From assembly GCA_938020505.1 (NCBI GenBank), contig CALIHR010000055.1, forward strand, positions 1 to 64,000: a DNA stretch of 64,000 nucleotides. The letters are read 5' to 3'. Positions 51,874-60,428 of this stretch are shown here, piece after piece (the stretch's first letter is position 1; each line of letters starts with the position of its first letter). Both the position numbers and the translations under genes were made by a program. This DNA comes from an uncultured Actinobaculum sp. (GTDB taxonomy: Bacteria; Actinomycetota; Actinomycetes; Actinomycetales; Actinomycetaceae). The notes under the pieces were generated by a model. The model worked only from the letters and a program-made list of their open reading frames with translations. It was not told where the DNA came from and did no database searches.

Positions 51874-52426
51874 AGAAGTTCCCCTCCTTATTTCGTTTTC
51901 TCATGCGGGGGATACCTCAGTGCGCATGGACCCCCGAGAACCAGGTAAACGAACCAACCATACGTTCGTAGGAAGGATCATATACCCAAAGCGGAAGGTC
52001 GTTACGCTTGTCCCACATTCTGGACTAAAACCATGGACAGTCTTTACTCCAGCAACAGGGTTGGCGCGACCCCCTTTTAACTTTGCACCCGGCGTCTTTG
52101 GCGTGAAGAAGAGATCCGACCCGTCGAGAAGATCGCCGATGTATACCAATGAATGATAACGCATACTCTTACAATCCGCGACGCCGTCGGCCGTTCCGGG
52201 GCTTCGCAGGCGCTCCAACGGGCGCTTGGCAGGCTTCCTGAAACGGCAGCCTGCCAAGCTTCTCGACGCCGTCCGCCGGACCGGCCGATCCGAGCGGGCG
52301 CGCACACGGCCCGCGTTTCGGCGCTTGCTTCGCGGGCCCGGCTTCCTCGCCGATTCGACAGTCCGGCTCATTCCTCGCCGATTCGGGCAATTCGAGAAGA
52401 TGGGCCCAAAGGCCTAAAATCGAGAC
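51874..52426. other. Intergenic region between the peptide importer and lipB
   Basis: About 550 bases between divergent genes. On the minus strand TATGAT at 51977-51982 could be the -10 box of the importer operon, leaving a leader of about 100 bases with no recognised riboswitch. The segment 51900-52160 is AT-richer than its surroundings. No gene is supported; open frames are short or lack coding features. Confidence 0.4.
52415..52420 (+). promoter_or_regulatory. -10 box TAAAAT, leaderless start of lipB
   Basis: TAAAAT is followed by six bases and the GTG at 52427, with no Shine-Dalgarno sequence. Confidence 0.55.
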
Positions 52427-53050
52427 GTGAACATCCTTTGCCTCTTAGACAGAGGCCCCCTGAGTTACGCCGAAGTCGACAGGGTGCAGCGCGAGATCCA
52501 CGCCGCAGTGGCGCGAGGCGAGGAGCCTGACACTCTCGTCGTGTGGCAGGCAAAGGACGTCTACACGGCGGGGCGGCGCACCCGCCCGGAGGACGTTCCC
52601 GACCCGTCCGTGCCCGTCGTCAAGGTCGATCGCGGAGGCTCGGTGACCTACCACGGGCCGGGCCAGGTGATCGTCTATCCGATCGTCCGCGTGCGCCTCC
52701 CAAAGGACGTGGTCGCCTTCGTCCGCGCCGTCGAAACGGCCGTGATCGAAGCGCTTTCGGCCTTCGGCATCCGCGGCGAACAGATCGCGGGGCGCTCGGG
52801 CGTGTGGGTCGGCGGAGAGAAGATCTGCGCCGTCGGCCTGAAGTTCGCCTCCGACACGTCGATGCACGGCCTTGCCCTCAACGTGGCCACCGACGTTTCG
52901 AAGTTCTTCCGGGTCAACCCGTGCGGAATCACGGATGCCGGAGTAACGTCTATGGAGCGGCAGGGCGTCGGCGCCTCGCTCGAGGAGGCGGCGGCGGCGT
53001 TGACGTCGGCCCTAGGCAAGCGCCTCGCGAGCTTCCAACAGGAAAGGTAA
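52427..53050 (+). CDS. lipB: Octanoyl-[acyl-carrier-protein]:protein N-octanoyltransferase
   Basis: 207 aa cytosolic enzyme that moves octanoyl from ACP to lipoyl domains. Motifs: VDRGGSVTYHGPGQVIVYPI, the lysine region GEKICAVGLKF, HGLALNVATD and the catalytic cysteine in VNPCGITDAGVTSM. Length is normal. The GTG start is fixed by a -10 box six bases upstream. lipA follows three bases later, so the two form the standard lipoate-synthesis operon. Confidence 0.96.
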   Translation: MNILCLLDRGPLSYAEVDRVQREIHAAVARGEEPDTLVVWQAKDVYTAGRRTRPEDVPDPSVPVVKVDRGGSVTYHGPGQVIVYPIVRVRLPKDVVAFVRAVETAVIEALSAFGIRGEQIAGRSGVWVGGEKICAVGLKFASDTSMHGLALNVATDVSKFFRVNPCGITDAGVTSMERQGVGASLEEAAAALTSALGKRLASFQQER

Positions 53051-53053
53051 ACG

Positions 53054-54067
53054 ATGACGATCGCCCCCGAAGGGCGCAAACTCCTGCGGGTCGAAGCCCG
53101 CAACGCCCAGACTCCGATCGAGAAGAAGCCCGACTGGATCCGAACCACCGCCGTGGTCGGCGAAGACTACGCTGACATGAAGAGCCTGGTCTCGACGGCC
53201 TCGCTGCACACGGTGTGCCAGGAGGCGCAGTGCCCGAACATCTACGAGTGCTGGCAGGACAGGGAGGCGACCTTCCTCGTCGGCGGCTCGGAGTGCACGC
53301 GGCGCTGCGACTTCTGCCAGATCGCCACCGGCAAGCCCAAGAGCCTCGACCGCGACGAGCCTCGGCGCGTCGCCGAATCCGTGCGTCATCTCGGCCTGCG
53401 CTACGCCACGGTCACCGGGGTGGCCCGCGACGACCTGCCCGACGGCGCCTCATGGATCTACGCCGAGACGTGCCGCCAAATCCACGAGCTGTGCCCCGGC
53501 GCCGGCGTCGAGCTGCTCGTCGACGACTTCCAGGGCGACGTCGGGGCGCTGCGCCAGGTCTTCGACTCCCGCCCGGAGGTTTTCGCGCACAACCTCGAAA
53601 CGGTGCCGCGGATCTTCAAGAGGATCAGGCCCGCGTTCCGGTATGAACGGTCCCTGGACATCATCGCGATGGCGTCCGAGGAGGGCCTCGTCACCAAGTC
53701 GAACCTCATTCTCGGCATGGGCGAGACCCGCGAGGAGATCGAGGAGGCCATGGCGGCTCTGCGCGAGAACTCGTGCGACCTTCTGACCGTCACCCAGTAC
53801 CTGAGGCCTTCCCCGCTCCACCACCCGATCGACAGGTGGGTCAAGCCCAAGGAGTTCATCGAGCTGCGCGATCTGGGCAGAAAGATGGGCTTCGCCGGAG
53901 TCATGGCCGGCCCGCTCGTGCGTTCCTCGTACCGCGCCGGCCGTCTCTACGGGATGGCGATGACGGCGAAGGGCCTTCAGCTGCCGCCGGGCATGGAGCA
54001 TTTGGGCAAGCCGATGGAAGCCCGGCAAGAGGCGAGCTGGCTACTGTCCAAAGGAAGGGGCTGCTGA
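53054..54067 (+). CDS. lipA: Lipoyl synthase
   Basis: 337 aa radical SAM enzyme inserting two sulfurs into octanoyl-lipoyl domains. The auxiliary cluster cysteines are in CQEAQCPNIYECW; the SAM cluster cysteines are in CTRRCDFCQIATG (CX3CX2C). Further family phrases are ILGMGETREEI, TVTQYLRPSPLHHPIDRWV and RSSYRAG with the conserved serine near the end. The ATG has AGGAAAGG upstream. Its last 27 bases overlap the convergent acyl-CoA-synthetase-like gene. Confidence 0.97.
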   Translation: MTIAPEGRKLLRVEARNAQTPIEKKPDWIRTTAVVGEDYADMKSLVSTASLHTVCQEAQCPNIYECWQDREATFLVGGSECTRRCDFCQIATGKPKSLDRDEPRRVAESVRHLGLRYATVTGVARDDLPDGASWIYAETCRQIHELCPGAGVELLVDDFQGDVGALRQVFDSRPEVFAHNLETVPRIFKRIRPAFRYERSLDIIAMASEEGLVTKSNLILGMGETREEIEEAMAALRENSCDLLTVTQYLRPSPLHHPIDRWVKPKEFIELRDLGRKMGFAGVMAGPLVRSSYRAGRLYGMAMTAKGLQLPPGMEHLGKPMEARQEASWLLSKGRGC

Positions 54068-55630
54068 AACCAGGCGGTCTTTGACGGCAGCCCTGTCGAC
54101 CTCGCCCTCGGCGTCGAGCGGGACCCGTTCGATGCGGGCCAGTCCGCGCGGAAGCTTGTACCTCGCGAGAACCTGAGCGGCAAAGGCCTGCAGCTCCGCG
54201 AGGGTCGGCACCGCGGCGGCGTCGCACACGATGGCGGCGGCGACGATTTCTCCCCACACCTCGTCCGGTATGCCGACCACGACGACGTCGTCGATCTTCG
54301 GGTGGGCGCGCAGAACCTTCTCGACCTCCGCGGGGTTGACGCCCTCGCCTCCCGTGCCGATGCGGTCCGAGAGGCGACCGACGACCGTCACCTCGTTGCC
54401 TCCGACGGCGACGTCCCCCGTGCGAAGCCACCCGCCCTCGACGAACGCCGACCGCGTCTGCTCGGCATTGTGCCAGTAGCCGGGGCTGATGGACGGCCCT
54501 CGAACGAGAAGCTCCCCCACCGTCGCGTCGGCCTGCGTCGTCGGATCGACGATCCTCGCCTCGACGTGCGCGTACGGCCTGCCGACGGCCCCGGACGCCC
54601 CGCTGCCGAACGGTTGGAAGGTCCCCGACCCGGCGGTCTCGGTCATGCCCCAGGCGACCGCCGGCTTCAGCCCGACGCCCTTCAGCCGGTCCAAGAGGGT
54701 GAGCGGGACCGGCGCCCCTCCGACGACGGGGAGCCGCAGGCTCGTCAAATCATAAGACCCGCGTTCGGCCTCCGCGACGATCGCCCAGAACATCGTCGGC
54801 ACCCCGAAGAAGATCGCGGCCTGCCACTGTTCGACCAGCCGGAGCGCCTCGGAGGCGTCGAAAGAGCGCATGAGGATGACGGCGCCGCCCGAGACGAACA
54901 GGTCGAGGGTGCCGCCGTTGAATCCGCCGATGTGGGCGAGCGAAGCGCCCACCACGATGACGTCGTCGACGCCGTATCCGAAGCCCTCCCGGAAGTTCCT
55001 CGCAGCCCACCAGAGGTTTCGGTGCGTGAGCTCGACCGCCCGGAGGCTTCCCGACGCGCTCCCCGAGGTGTAGAAAATGGCCGCCGTTCCGGTCGGATAC
55101 TCCACCGTGTTGAGGGACGCGCTCCCCGAGCCGCGGCAATCCGAGACCAGCGTGCCGTCGAGGGAGGCGAGGGCGGGCGTCAGGGCGAAGTAGCCGTTGG
55201 CGATTCCCGCGCCGTAGGAGCCGCCGGCCGGGTCGTCGTCGATCACGAAGCTCATGAAGGTTCCCGTCGAGGCGAAGCTTCCCCTCGCCGCAACCGTCGC
55301 GTCCGCAAAAATCGCCCGGGGCGAGCAGAAATCGACGATCTCCTGGACCTCGTTCTGCGCCAGCCTGAAGGAGACGGGGACGAAGACTGCGCCCAGCCTG
55401 GCGCACGCGACGTAGACGAACAGGTGGTAGGGAGAGTTGTGTGCGACGAAGAGCACCCTGTCGCCCTTGCTCACGCCCGACTGTGCGAGCAGCTGGGCGA
55501 GCTGGCGCGTCAGATGCGCTGCCTGCGCAACAGTCCACCGCCGGTCGCCGTAGACGACCGACAGGGCGGCAGGCCGGGTCCAAGCGGAGCGATCGAGGGC
55601 GAACGCCGCGTTGTACGAGGAATCATGCAA
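54041..55630 (-). CDS. Acyl-CoA synthetase-like (ANL superfamily) protein lacking the C-terminal catalytic lysine
   Basis: 529 aa adenylate-forming fold. Seen: GDRVLFVAHNSPYHLFVYVA, the P-loop region FYTSGSASGSLRAVELTH, WGMTETAGSG, GELLVRGPSISPGYW, LRTGDVAV and SDRIGTGGEGVNPAEVE. Two departures are notable: the P-loop has no Lys, and the C-terminal A10 motif, normally GK-x-x-R, reads EGEVDRAAV, so Glu replaces the catalytic Lys. It may be inactive or do only a half-reaction. Genes of this kind often act in menaquinone or fatty-acid metabolism; no such genes are near. TTG 55630, overlapping the aminopeptidase stop, is the chosen start and is uncertain. Confidence 0.8.
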   Translation of the reverse strand: MHDSSYNAAFALDRSAWTRPAALSVVYGDRRWTVAQAAHLTRQLAQLLAQSGVSKGDRVLFVAHNSPYHLFVYVACARLGAVFVPVSFRLAQNEVQEIVDFCSPRAIFADATVAARGSFASTGTFMSFVIDDDPAGGSYGAGIANGYFALTPALASLDGTLVSDCRGSGSASLNTVEYPTGTAAIFYTSGSASGSLRAVELTHRNLWWAARNFREGFGYGVDDVIVVGASLAHIGGFNGGTLDLFVSGGAVILMRSFDASEALRLVEQWQAAIFFGVPTMFWAIVAEAERGSYDLTSLRLPVVGGAPVPLTLLDRLKGVGLKPAVAWGMTETAGSGTFQPFGSGASGAVGRPYAHVEARIVDPTTQADATVGELLVRGPSISPGYWHNAEQTRSAFVEGGWLRTGDVAVGGNEVTVVGRLSDRIGTGGEGVNPAEVEKVLRAHPKIDDVVVVGIPDEVWGEIVAAAIVCDAAAVPTLAELQAFAAQVLARYKLPRGLARIERVPLDAEGEVDRAAVKDRLVSAAPSFGQ

Positions 55631-56909
55631 TCGTCCAGTACCCCCGCAAGATCTGCGCCAGCGCCCAGTCGTCGGCGATCGAGGAGAGTTCGCGAACCGA
55701 ATGCATGGACAGGAGCGGAACGCCGACGTCCACGGTGTCGATTCCAAGGCGGGTGGCCGTCAGCGGGCCGATCGTCGTCCCGCAGGGAACCGAATTGTTC
55801 GAAACGAACGTCTGCACGGGCTGGTCGGCGTCCGCAGCCGCCCGCAGCCACAGGGCGCAGCCGGTCGAATCGGACGCGTAGCGCTGGTTCGCGTTCACTT
55901 TGACCATGGGCCCGCCGCCGGCCGTCGGATACTGCGTCGGATCGTGGTGCCCCGGATAGTTCGGGTTGATCGAGTGCCCGGCGTCGGCGCTCATGCACGT
56001 CGTGCGCGCGAGCATCCGATAGTACTCGTCCTCGCCCGCGCCCAGCGCCAGGGCCGTGCGGCGCAGAACCCATTCGAGAAGCGGGCCGGCCGCGCCCGTG
56101 GCCGTGGAGGAGCCGACCTCTTCATGGTCGAAAGCCGCATACACCGCAATGCAGCGGCTCTGGGCGGCCAGCTCCTCCTCGGCAGCCAAGAGCGCCGTCA
56201 GGCCGGCGTGGACGGACACGAGGTTGTCCTGCCGCCCGCCGGCCAAAAACTCGCCCGAAATGATCTGCGGCCGCTGGACGTCGAAGGCATACGCGTCGAG
56301 GGCGGCGATCCGCTCGGCGGGGATTCCCGCGCTCTGCGCGATCGTCGCGGCGATCGACCGCTCGCCCGTGCCGCACACCGGTTGGAGGTGCCTCTGCCTG
56401 TCGAGCGTCAAACGCTCGTCGACGGAACGGTCGAGGTGCGGAGCGAGCTGCGGGATCGTCATAGCCGGCCCGGTTGCGAACAGCCTCTCCTCGCCGTCGA
56501 CGGCGGTCACTCGCCCGGCGACGCCGAGGTCGCGATTGAGCCACGAGTTGGCGAGAAGGCCGCCGTATGTTTCGACGTTGACGGACGCAAAGCCGAATGC
56601 GCTGGAGTCTGCAACCGGCTTCACCTTGAACGACGGCGAATCCGTGTGCGCGCCGACGATGCGGAACCCGCTGCGCGGGCCGGCGACTTGGGGAACGAAC
56701 CAGGCGACGACGGCGCCGGAGCGGACGATGTAATGGCCGCCGGGCGCAGCGCTCCATTCGTCTTCCGGGCGCTGGCGCACGTATCCTGCGGCGTCAAGGC
56801 GCGACGCCGCCTCCGCCGCAGCGTGAAAAGCGGTCGGGGAAGCGACGATGAAGTCGCGAAGATCAAGCGCGTGAGCGGTCGCCGAGTCCCCGTCAAAGTG
56901 CTTCTGCAT
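55623..56909 (-). CDS. apeB: M18 family aminopeptidase
   Basis: 428 aa zinc aminopeptidase removing N-terminal residues, often acidic or neutral, from peptides in the cytosol. Metal and catalytic motifs: IVGAHTDSPSFKVKP, NLVSVHAGLTALL, AAFDHEEVGSSTATGAAG, DAGHSINPNYPGHHDP and GIDTVDVGVPLLSMHSVREL (truncated quotations). Length matches the family. The ATG is preceded by TAGACT eight bases upstream. It could finish degradation of peptides brought in by the nearby importer; that is inference. Confidence 0.94.
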   Translation of the reverse strand: MQKHFDGDSATAHALDLRDFIVASPTAFHAAAEAASRLDAAGYVRQRPEDEWSAAPGGHYIVRSGAVVAWFVPQVAGPRSGFRIVGAHTDSPSFKVKPVADSSAFGFASVNVETYGGLLANSWLNRDLGVAGRVTAVDGEERLFATGPAMTIPQLAPHLDRSVDERLTLDRQRHLQPVCGTGERSIAATIAQSAGIPAERIAALDAYAFDVQRPQIISGEFLAGGRQDNLVSVHAGLTALLAAEEELAAQSRCIAVYAAFDHEEVGSSTATGAAGPLLEWVLRRTALALGAGEDEYYRMLARTTCMSADAGHSINPNYPGHHDPTQYPTAGGGPMVKVNANQRYASDSTGCALWLRAAADADQPVQTFVSNNSVPCGTTIGPLTATRLGIDTVDVGVPLLSMHSVRELSSIADDWALAQILRGYWTIA

Positions 56910-56917
56910 GATTCAAC

Positions 56918-56923
56918 AGTCTA
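56918..56923 (-). promoter_or_regulatory. -10 box TAGACT of the aminopeptidase gene
   Basis: On the minus strand TAGACT ends eight bases before the ATG at 56909, slightly longer than the 6-7 bases usual here. Confidence 0.4.
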
Positions 56924-57094
56924 GTGCGCATTGAGGGCTCACGTCGCACCAATCCCCAGCGAATTGTTTCTCGGGTGCGCCCTTTGCGGTTGGCCAGGCC
57001 GTTCGTTGCGGCATGCCCCCCGTTGTTGTCGGAGGCTCGCCGATGCCTCCCCCGCCCGGCGGCCCGAGCCAGTCAGCTGGAAGCGCGGGCTCAG

Positions 57095-57571
57095 TCAGTT
57101 GAAAGCCCGCGCCCCGTCGGCGGACGGCACCTCACCGCGCCGCGACTTTGCGGCGTCGAGAAGGACGTCGCGCAGCACTTCCGCGTGATTGTGCGCCGCG
57201 TCTTTCCCGGCATAGACGAGCGTCACATGCTCGGGAGCGCGGGAGAGGAAAGCGGGAACGGCGTCGCCCTCCTCGAGTTCGCGGCGATAAGCCGAGCGGA
57301 ACTCGTCCCACCGCCCTGCGACGTCCCCGTGAAACCACTTCCTCAGGTCCGTCGAGGGGGCCAGGCCCTTCGCCCACTCGTCTACTGCCGCCCGGGCTTT
57401 CGCCACCCCTCGCGGCCACAGCCTGTCGACGAGCACGCGCAGCCCGTCGGAGGAATCCGGCTCTTCGTACACTCTCTTGAGCGAGACGTCCCTGAGGCGG
57501 ACGGCGCCGTCATCGAGCGGCGATCGCTCCTCGCCGGCCGATCCGTTCCGCTGTGCCGATTGAGATTCCAT
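57095..57571 (-). CDS. DUF488 family protein
   Basis: 158 aa. The family phrases are plain: SLKRVYEEPDSSDGLRVLVD, RLWPRGVAKARAAVDEWAKG, LAPSTDLRKWFHGD, RWDEFRSAYRREL and TLVYAGKDAAHNHAEVL (the last usually reads TLLYAAKDxxHNxA). The function of DUF488 proteins is unknown; some carry a conserved acidic/His pocket suggestive of an enzyme. The ATG at 57571 follows the GNAT gene by 19 bases on the same strand, so they may share a transcript. Confidence 0.9.
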   Translation of the reverse strand: MESQSAQRNGSAGEERSPLDDGAVRLRDVSLKRVYEEPDSSDGLRVLVDRLWPRGVAKARAAVDEWAKGLAPSTDLRKWFHGDVAGRWDEFRSAYRRELEEGDAVPAFLSRAPEHVTLVYAGKDAAHNHAEVLRDVLLDAAKSRRGEVPSADGARAFN

Positions 57572-57590
57572 GTTTCAAATCGCCTCCGTT

Positions 57591-58199
57591 TCAGCGTTCA
57601 ACCTTGCCGGGGCGCCACATGCACACGACGGCCCACGGCTTCCCCTGCGCGGCCGCGCCCATGGGAATGAAGCCCTTTCGTTCGTAAAGGGCCTGCGACC
57701 CCGGCGTCGAGGATTCCAGGTAGGCGGCGTGTCCGCCGGCTTCCGCGATTCCGCGGTCAAGGAGCGCGCCTCCCACGCCCCTGCCCTGCGCCTCGCCGAC
57801 GACGCCGAGGAAGCCCAGGTACCAGTGCGGAAAACGAGGCGCGAGTTTGTCGGATTCCCTCTCGAGGCGACGGGCGCGCAAGGTCGATCTGCCGTGAGCC
57901 GCGAGCAGCCGCGCATTCATGCGCGCCCTTGCGATCAATCCCGGCTCGCGCCCCGGAGCCCGCCACGCCGCCGCCCCGACGGCCGTTCCGGCGCCGTCTC
58001 TGGCTACGTCTATGCGTCCGTACGGAAGGAAGCACTCCTCGACCAGCGCCCGAAAGGCGCGCGGCATGACGTCCTCATACCGCTGCCGCGGCCCAATTGT
58101 CGCCAGCGTGAAGGGGTCCTCGCGGAAGGCCTTCGTCAAGACGTCGACGACATCGCCGACGTCGCCCGAGCGGGCCGTCGATATGTTCAACGGCTCCAC
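57591..58199 (-). CDS. GNAT family N-acetyltransferase
   Basis: 202 aa. The acetyl-CoA-binding motif is WYLGFLGVVGEAQGRGVGGAL, quoted in part, with the pyrophosphate loop GRGVGGALL; AYLESSTPGSQALYERKGF is the usual C-terminal part. The N-terminal DVLTKAFREDPF matches the group of GNATs common in actinobacteria. GTG 58199 is chosen for the strong GGAGGAGG upstream; the frame extends to 58355 over the tail of the permease gene. It begins one base after the permease stop. Substrate unknown. Confidence 0.88.
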   Translation of the reverse strand: MEPLNISTARSGDVGDVVDVLTKAFREDPFTLATIGPRQRYEDVMPRAFRALVEECFLPYGRIDVARDGAGTAVGAAAWRAPGREPGLIARARMNARLLAAHGRSTLRARRLERESDKLAPRFPHWYLGFLGVVGEAQGRGVGGALLDRGIAEAGGHAAYLESSTPGSQALYERKGFIPMGAAAQGKPWAVVCMWRPGKVER

Positions 58200-58200
58200 T

Positions 58201-59742
58201 TTATTTTCCTCCTCCTTCAGAATCCGGCCGTTTGCCAGACGGTTGTTTGCCGGAACCCGGTCGTTTGCCGGCATCCGGCTGTTTGCGGTCTTCTTCGGCT
58301 GCGCTGTGCGCCCCGCTCGCGCCGTACGTCTCGGCTGCGGCGCGGGCGACGCCACGGACGCGCCACCATCCGAGGCCCAGCACTCCGAACCAGAGCGGGG
58401 TCACGGCCAGGGCGGTCAAAGTGTCGCGGTCGCGCGTGAGGGCAACGAGGATGAAAACGAAGAACGCGAGCACGGCCCACGGCATGAAGAGAGCGCCGGG
58501 CATCTTGTACTCCGACGTCGCGTGCGCCTCTGGGTCGCTCCGCCGATAGACGACGTGGCAGATGAGGATGATCGACCATACGAATAGGAAAAGCACCGAC
58601 GCCAGGGCGACGACGATCTTGAAGGCGCTCTGAAGCCCGCTCGAAAGAGTGAGGAAATGCGCGGAGCAAATGACGCACACCGTGACGACGAGCCCTCGCC
58701 ATGGAACTCCGACGCGCGTGAGCTCGCGGAAGCCCTTGGGTGCCATTCGTTTGTGCGCCAGCCCGAAGAGCATTCGCGACGTCGAGTAGATCCCGGAATT
58801 GCACGAGGACGAGGCGCTGGAAAGTATGACGGCGTTCATGATCCCGGCGGCCCCCGCGAGGCCGGCGAGGCCGAAGAGGCTGACGAAGGGCGAAATCTTT
58901 GGATTGATCTCGTTCCATGGCGTCACGCACATGATCGCCGCGAGCGCGACGACGTAGAAGAGGAGGATCCTCACGGGAATCGCGTTGATGGCGCGCGGAA
59001 GGGTGACGCGGGGGTTGGCGGTCTCGGCCGCCGTCGTGCCGACGAGCTCGATTCCCACGAAAGCGAAGACGGCCAGCTGGAACCCGTTGACGAATCCGGC
59101 GAGCTTCGTGGGGAACATTCCGCCGTGGCTCCACAGGTGGGAGACGGAGGCGGTCGTCCCGTCCGGCGAAGTGAAACCGACGATCACCATGAAGGAAGCG
59201 ACCCCCACAAGAGCCACGATCGCCGCCAATTTGACGATCGCGAACCAGAATTCGATCTCGCCGAACAGTTTGACTGAGGCGAGGTTCATGACGAGGAGGG
59301 CGAGCATGACCGCGGTGGTGAGGACCATCGCGAGCCACCGCAAGTCTTCGCCGAGCCAGTACTCCCAGTATCCGGTGATGGCCACGACGTCGGCCATCCC
59401 GATGACGACCCAACTGAACCAGTATGTCCATCCCACGAAAAAGCCCGCCCACGGCCCGAGGATGTCGGCGGCGAAGTCTTGGAAAGAGCGGTATTCGAGC
59501 TTGTGCAGCAGCAGCTCCCCCATCGCGCGCATCACGAAGTACAGCATGAAGCCGATGACCGCGTAGACCAAGAGGATCGAAGGGCCGGCCTTTGAGATCG
59601 TCTCGCCCGACCCCAGGAAAAGGCCCGTGCCGATGGCGCCGCCCAGCGCGATGAGCTGGATGTGGCGGTTGGACAGGCTGCGCTGGAGGTTCCGTTCTTC
59701 CGCGGCCTCGATGACGTTTTCGCTTCGCGTCGCCTCGGTCAT
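58201..59742 (-). CDS. Amino acid permease, CycA-like (D-serine/D-alanine/glycine)
   Basis: 513 aa APC-family transporter with about 12 membrane segments. The N-terminal NRHIQLIALGGAIGTGLFLG and AGPSILLVYAVIGFMLYFVM, then MGELLLHKLEYRSFQDFAAD and FFVGWTYWFSWVVIGMADV, are typical of the amino acid transporter subgroup containing CycA. It would import small neutral amino acids, possibly D-alanine for wall synthesis. The last ~45 residues form a hydrophilic tail (DRKQPDAGKRPGSGKQPSGK) encoded by imperfect repeats. AGAGAGG precedes the ATG. Confidence 0.88.
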   Translation of the reverse strand: MTEATRSENVIEAAEERNLQRSLSNRHIQLIALGGAIGTGLFLGSGETISKAGPSILLVYAVIGFMLYFVMRAMGELLLHKLEYRSFQDFAADILGPWAGFFVGWTYWFSWVVIGMADVVAITGYWEYWLGEDLRWLAMVLTTAVMLALLVMNLASVKLFGEIEFWFAIVKLAAIVALVGVASFMVIVGFTSPDGTTASVSHLWSHGGMFPTKLAGFVNGFQLAVFAFVGIELVGTTAAETANPRVTLPRAINAIPVRILLFYVVALAAIMCVTPWNEINPKISPFVSLFGLAGLAGAAGIMNAVILSSASSSCNSGIYSTSRMLFGLAHKRMAPKGFRELTRVGVPWRGLVVTVCVICSAHFLTLSSGLQSAFKIVVALASVLFLFVWSIILICHVVYRRSDPEAHATSEYKMPGALFMPWAVLAFFVFILVALTRDRDTLTALAVTPLWFGVLGLGWWRVRGVARAAAETYGASGAHSAAEEDRKQPDAGKRPGSGKQPSGKRPDSEGGGK

Positions 59743-60428
59743 AGATTCCTCTCTTGAGTGCCGCGCAGGTCTCTGCGTCGGCGTCTCGCCTTGTCGCTGC
59801 GGATTCGCTCCCCGGGCCGCGGCCTCCGTCAATCGTCGATCGACGCCGCATTGCAGGCGCAACCCGGCAGTCGGGCGTTTTCTCAGCGTTGTTTCGGCGC
59901 GCCAGATCCTTCCCTCTCCCCGACGAACCGGAGCCGCCGCCCGCTGACCCGAAGCTGCGGCTCCGACGCGCCCAAGCCCTTCAGGAAACTCACGCGTCGA
60001 ACTCACGCGTCTTAGAGATTACAGCATTTCAGAGGCGCCGCTGCGCCGAAGCGGCGGCCTGGCGCCGTCCTCCCCGCGAATGTCAAACGGACGCGGCTCT
60101 TCTGAGGTTTTTCGCCTGCGCGTGAAAGAATTCCGCCAAGGGCAATTGTCGCCTCCTTGAACGCCGGAAAAGCCTAGGATCGGACTGTATGCAAGGCCAC
60201 ATTGGCGGAACGCATACGGCCGCCGAGCGTGCCTCGCAAGGCCGAGCCCGCTGCACAGACGACGGCGAGCGGCGTCGCACAGGCAGCCGGAAACGAACGG
60301 CTGGAAAGCGGCTGCCTCGGCAGGAAGCTTCCTGCCCGCCGAAGCGGTGCGCAAGCCGGCGCGGACAGCGGCTTTCGTCAACAGCCATAGGCTTTCGTCA
60401 ACAGCCATCAACTTCGAAAGGAAACTCC
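59743..60428. other. Divergent intergenic region between the permease and alcohol dehydrogenase genes
   Basis: About 690 bases without a convincing gene. A TAGGAT box at 60175-60180 is a likely start of the dehydrogenase transcript, giving a leader of about 240 bases. An ATG at 60189 is open in frame into the dehydrogenase, but the encoded 80 residues are basic and unlike any known extension. No T-run hairpin was seen. Confidence 0.4.
60370..60409 (+). repeat. 20-base tandem duplication before the alcohol dehydrogenase
   Basis: GGCTTTCGTCAACAGCCAT occurs at 60370 and again at 60390, directly repeated with a 20-base period, ending 19 bases before the ATG. It contains a small dyad (GGCTT and AGCC), so it may be a regulator site. 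Confidence 0.75.

Noticed and set aside
51874..51985. Riboswitch in the leader of the peptide importer
   Set aside because: The ~100-base leader shows no conserved riboswitch core or terminator/antiterminator pair.
51901..52371. Minus-strand open frame upstream of the peptide-binding lipoprotein
   Set aside because: It has no recognisable motif and no ribosome-binding site, and it overlaps the probable promoter of the importer operon.
60189..60428. N-terminal extension of the alcohol dehydrogenase
   Set aside because: The extra 80 residues are basic and repeat-containing; the normal MDR start with its own Shine-Dalgarno sequence lies at 60429.
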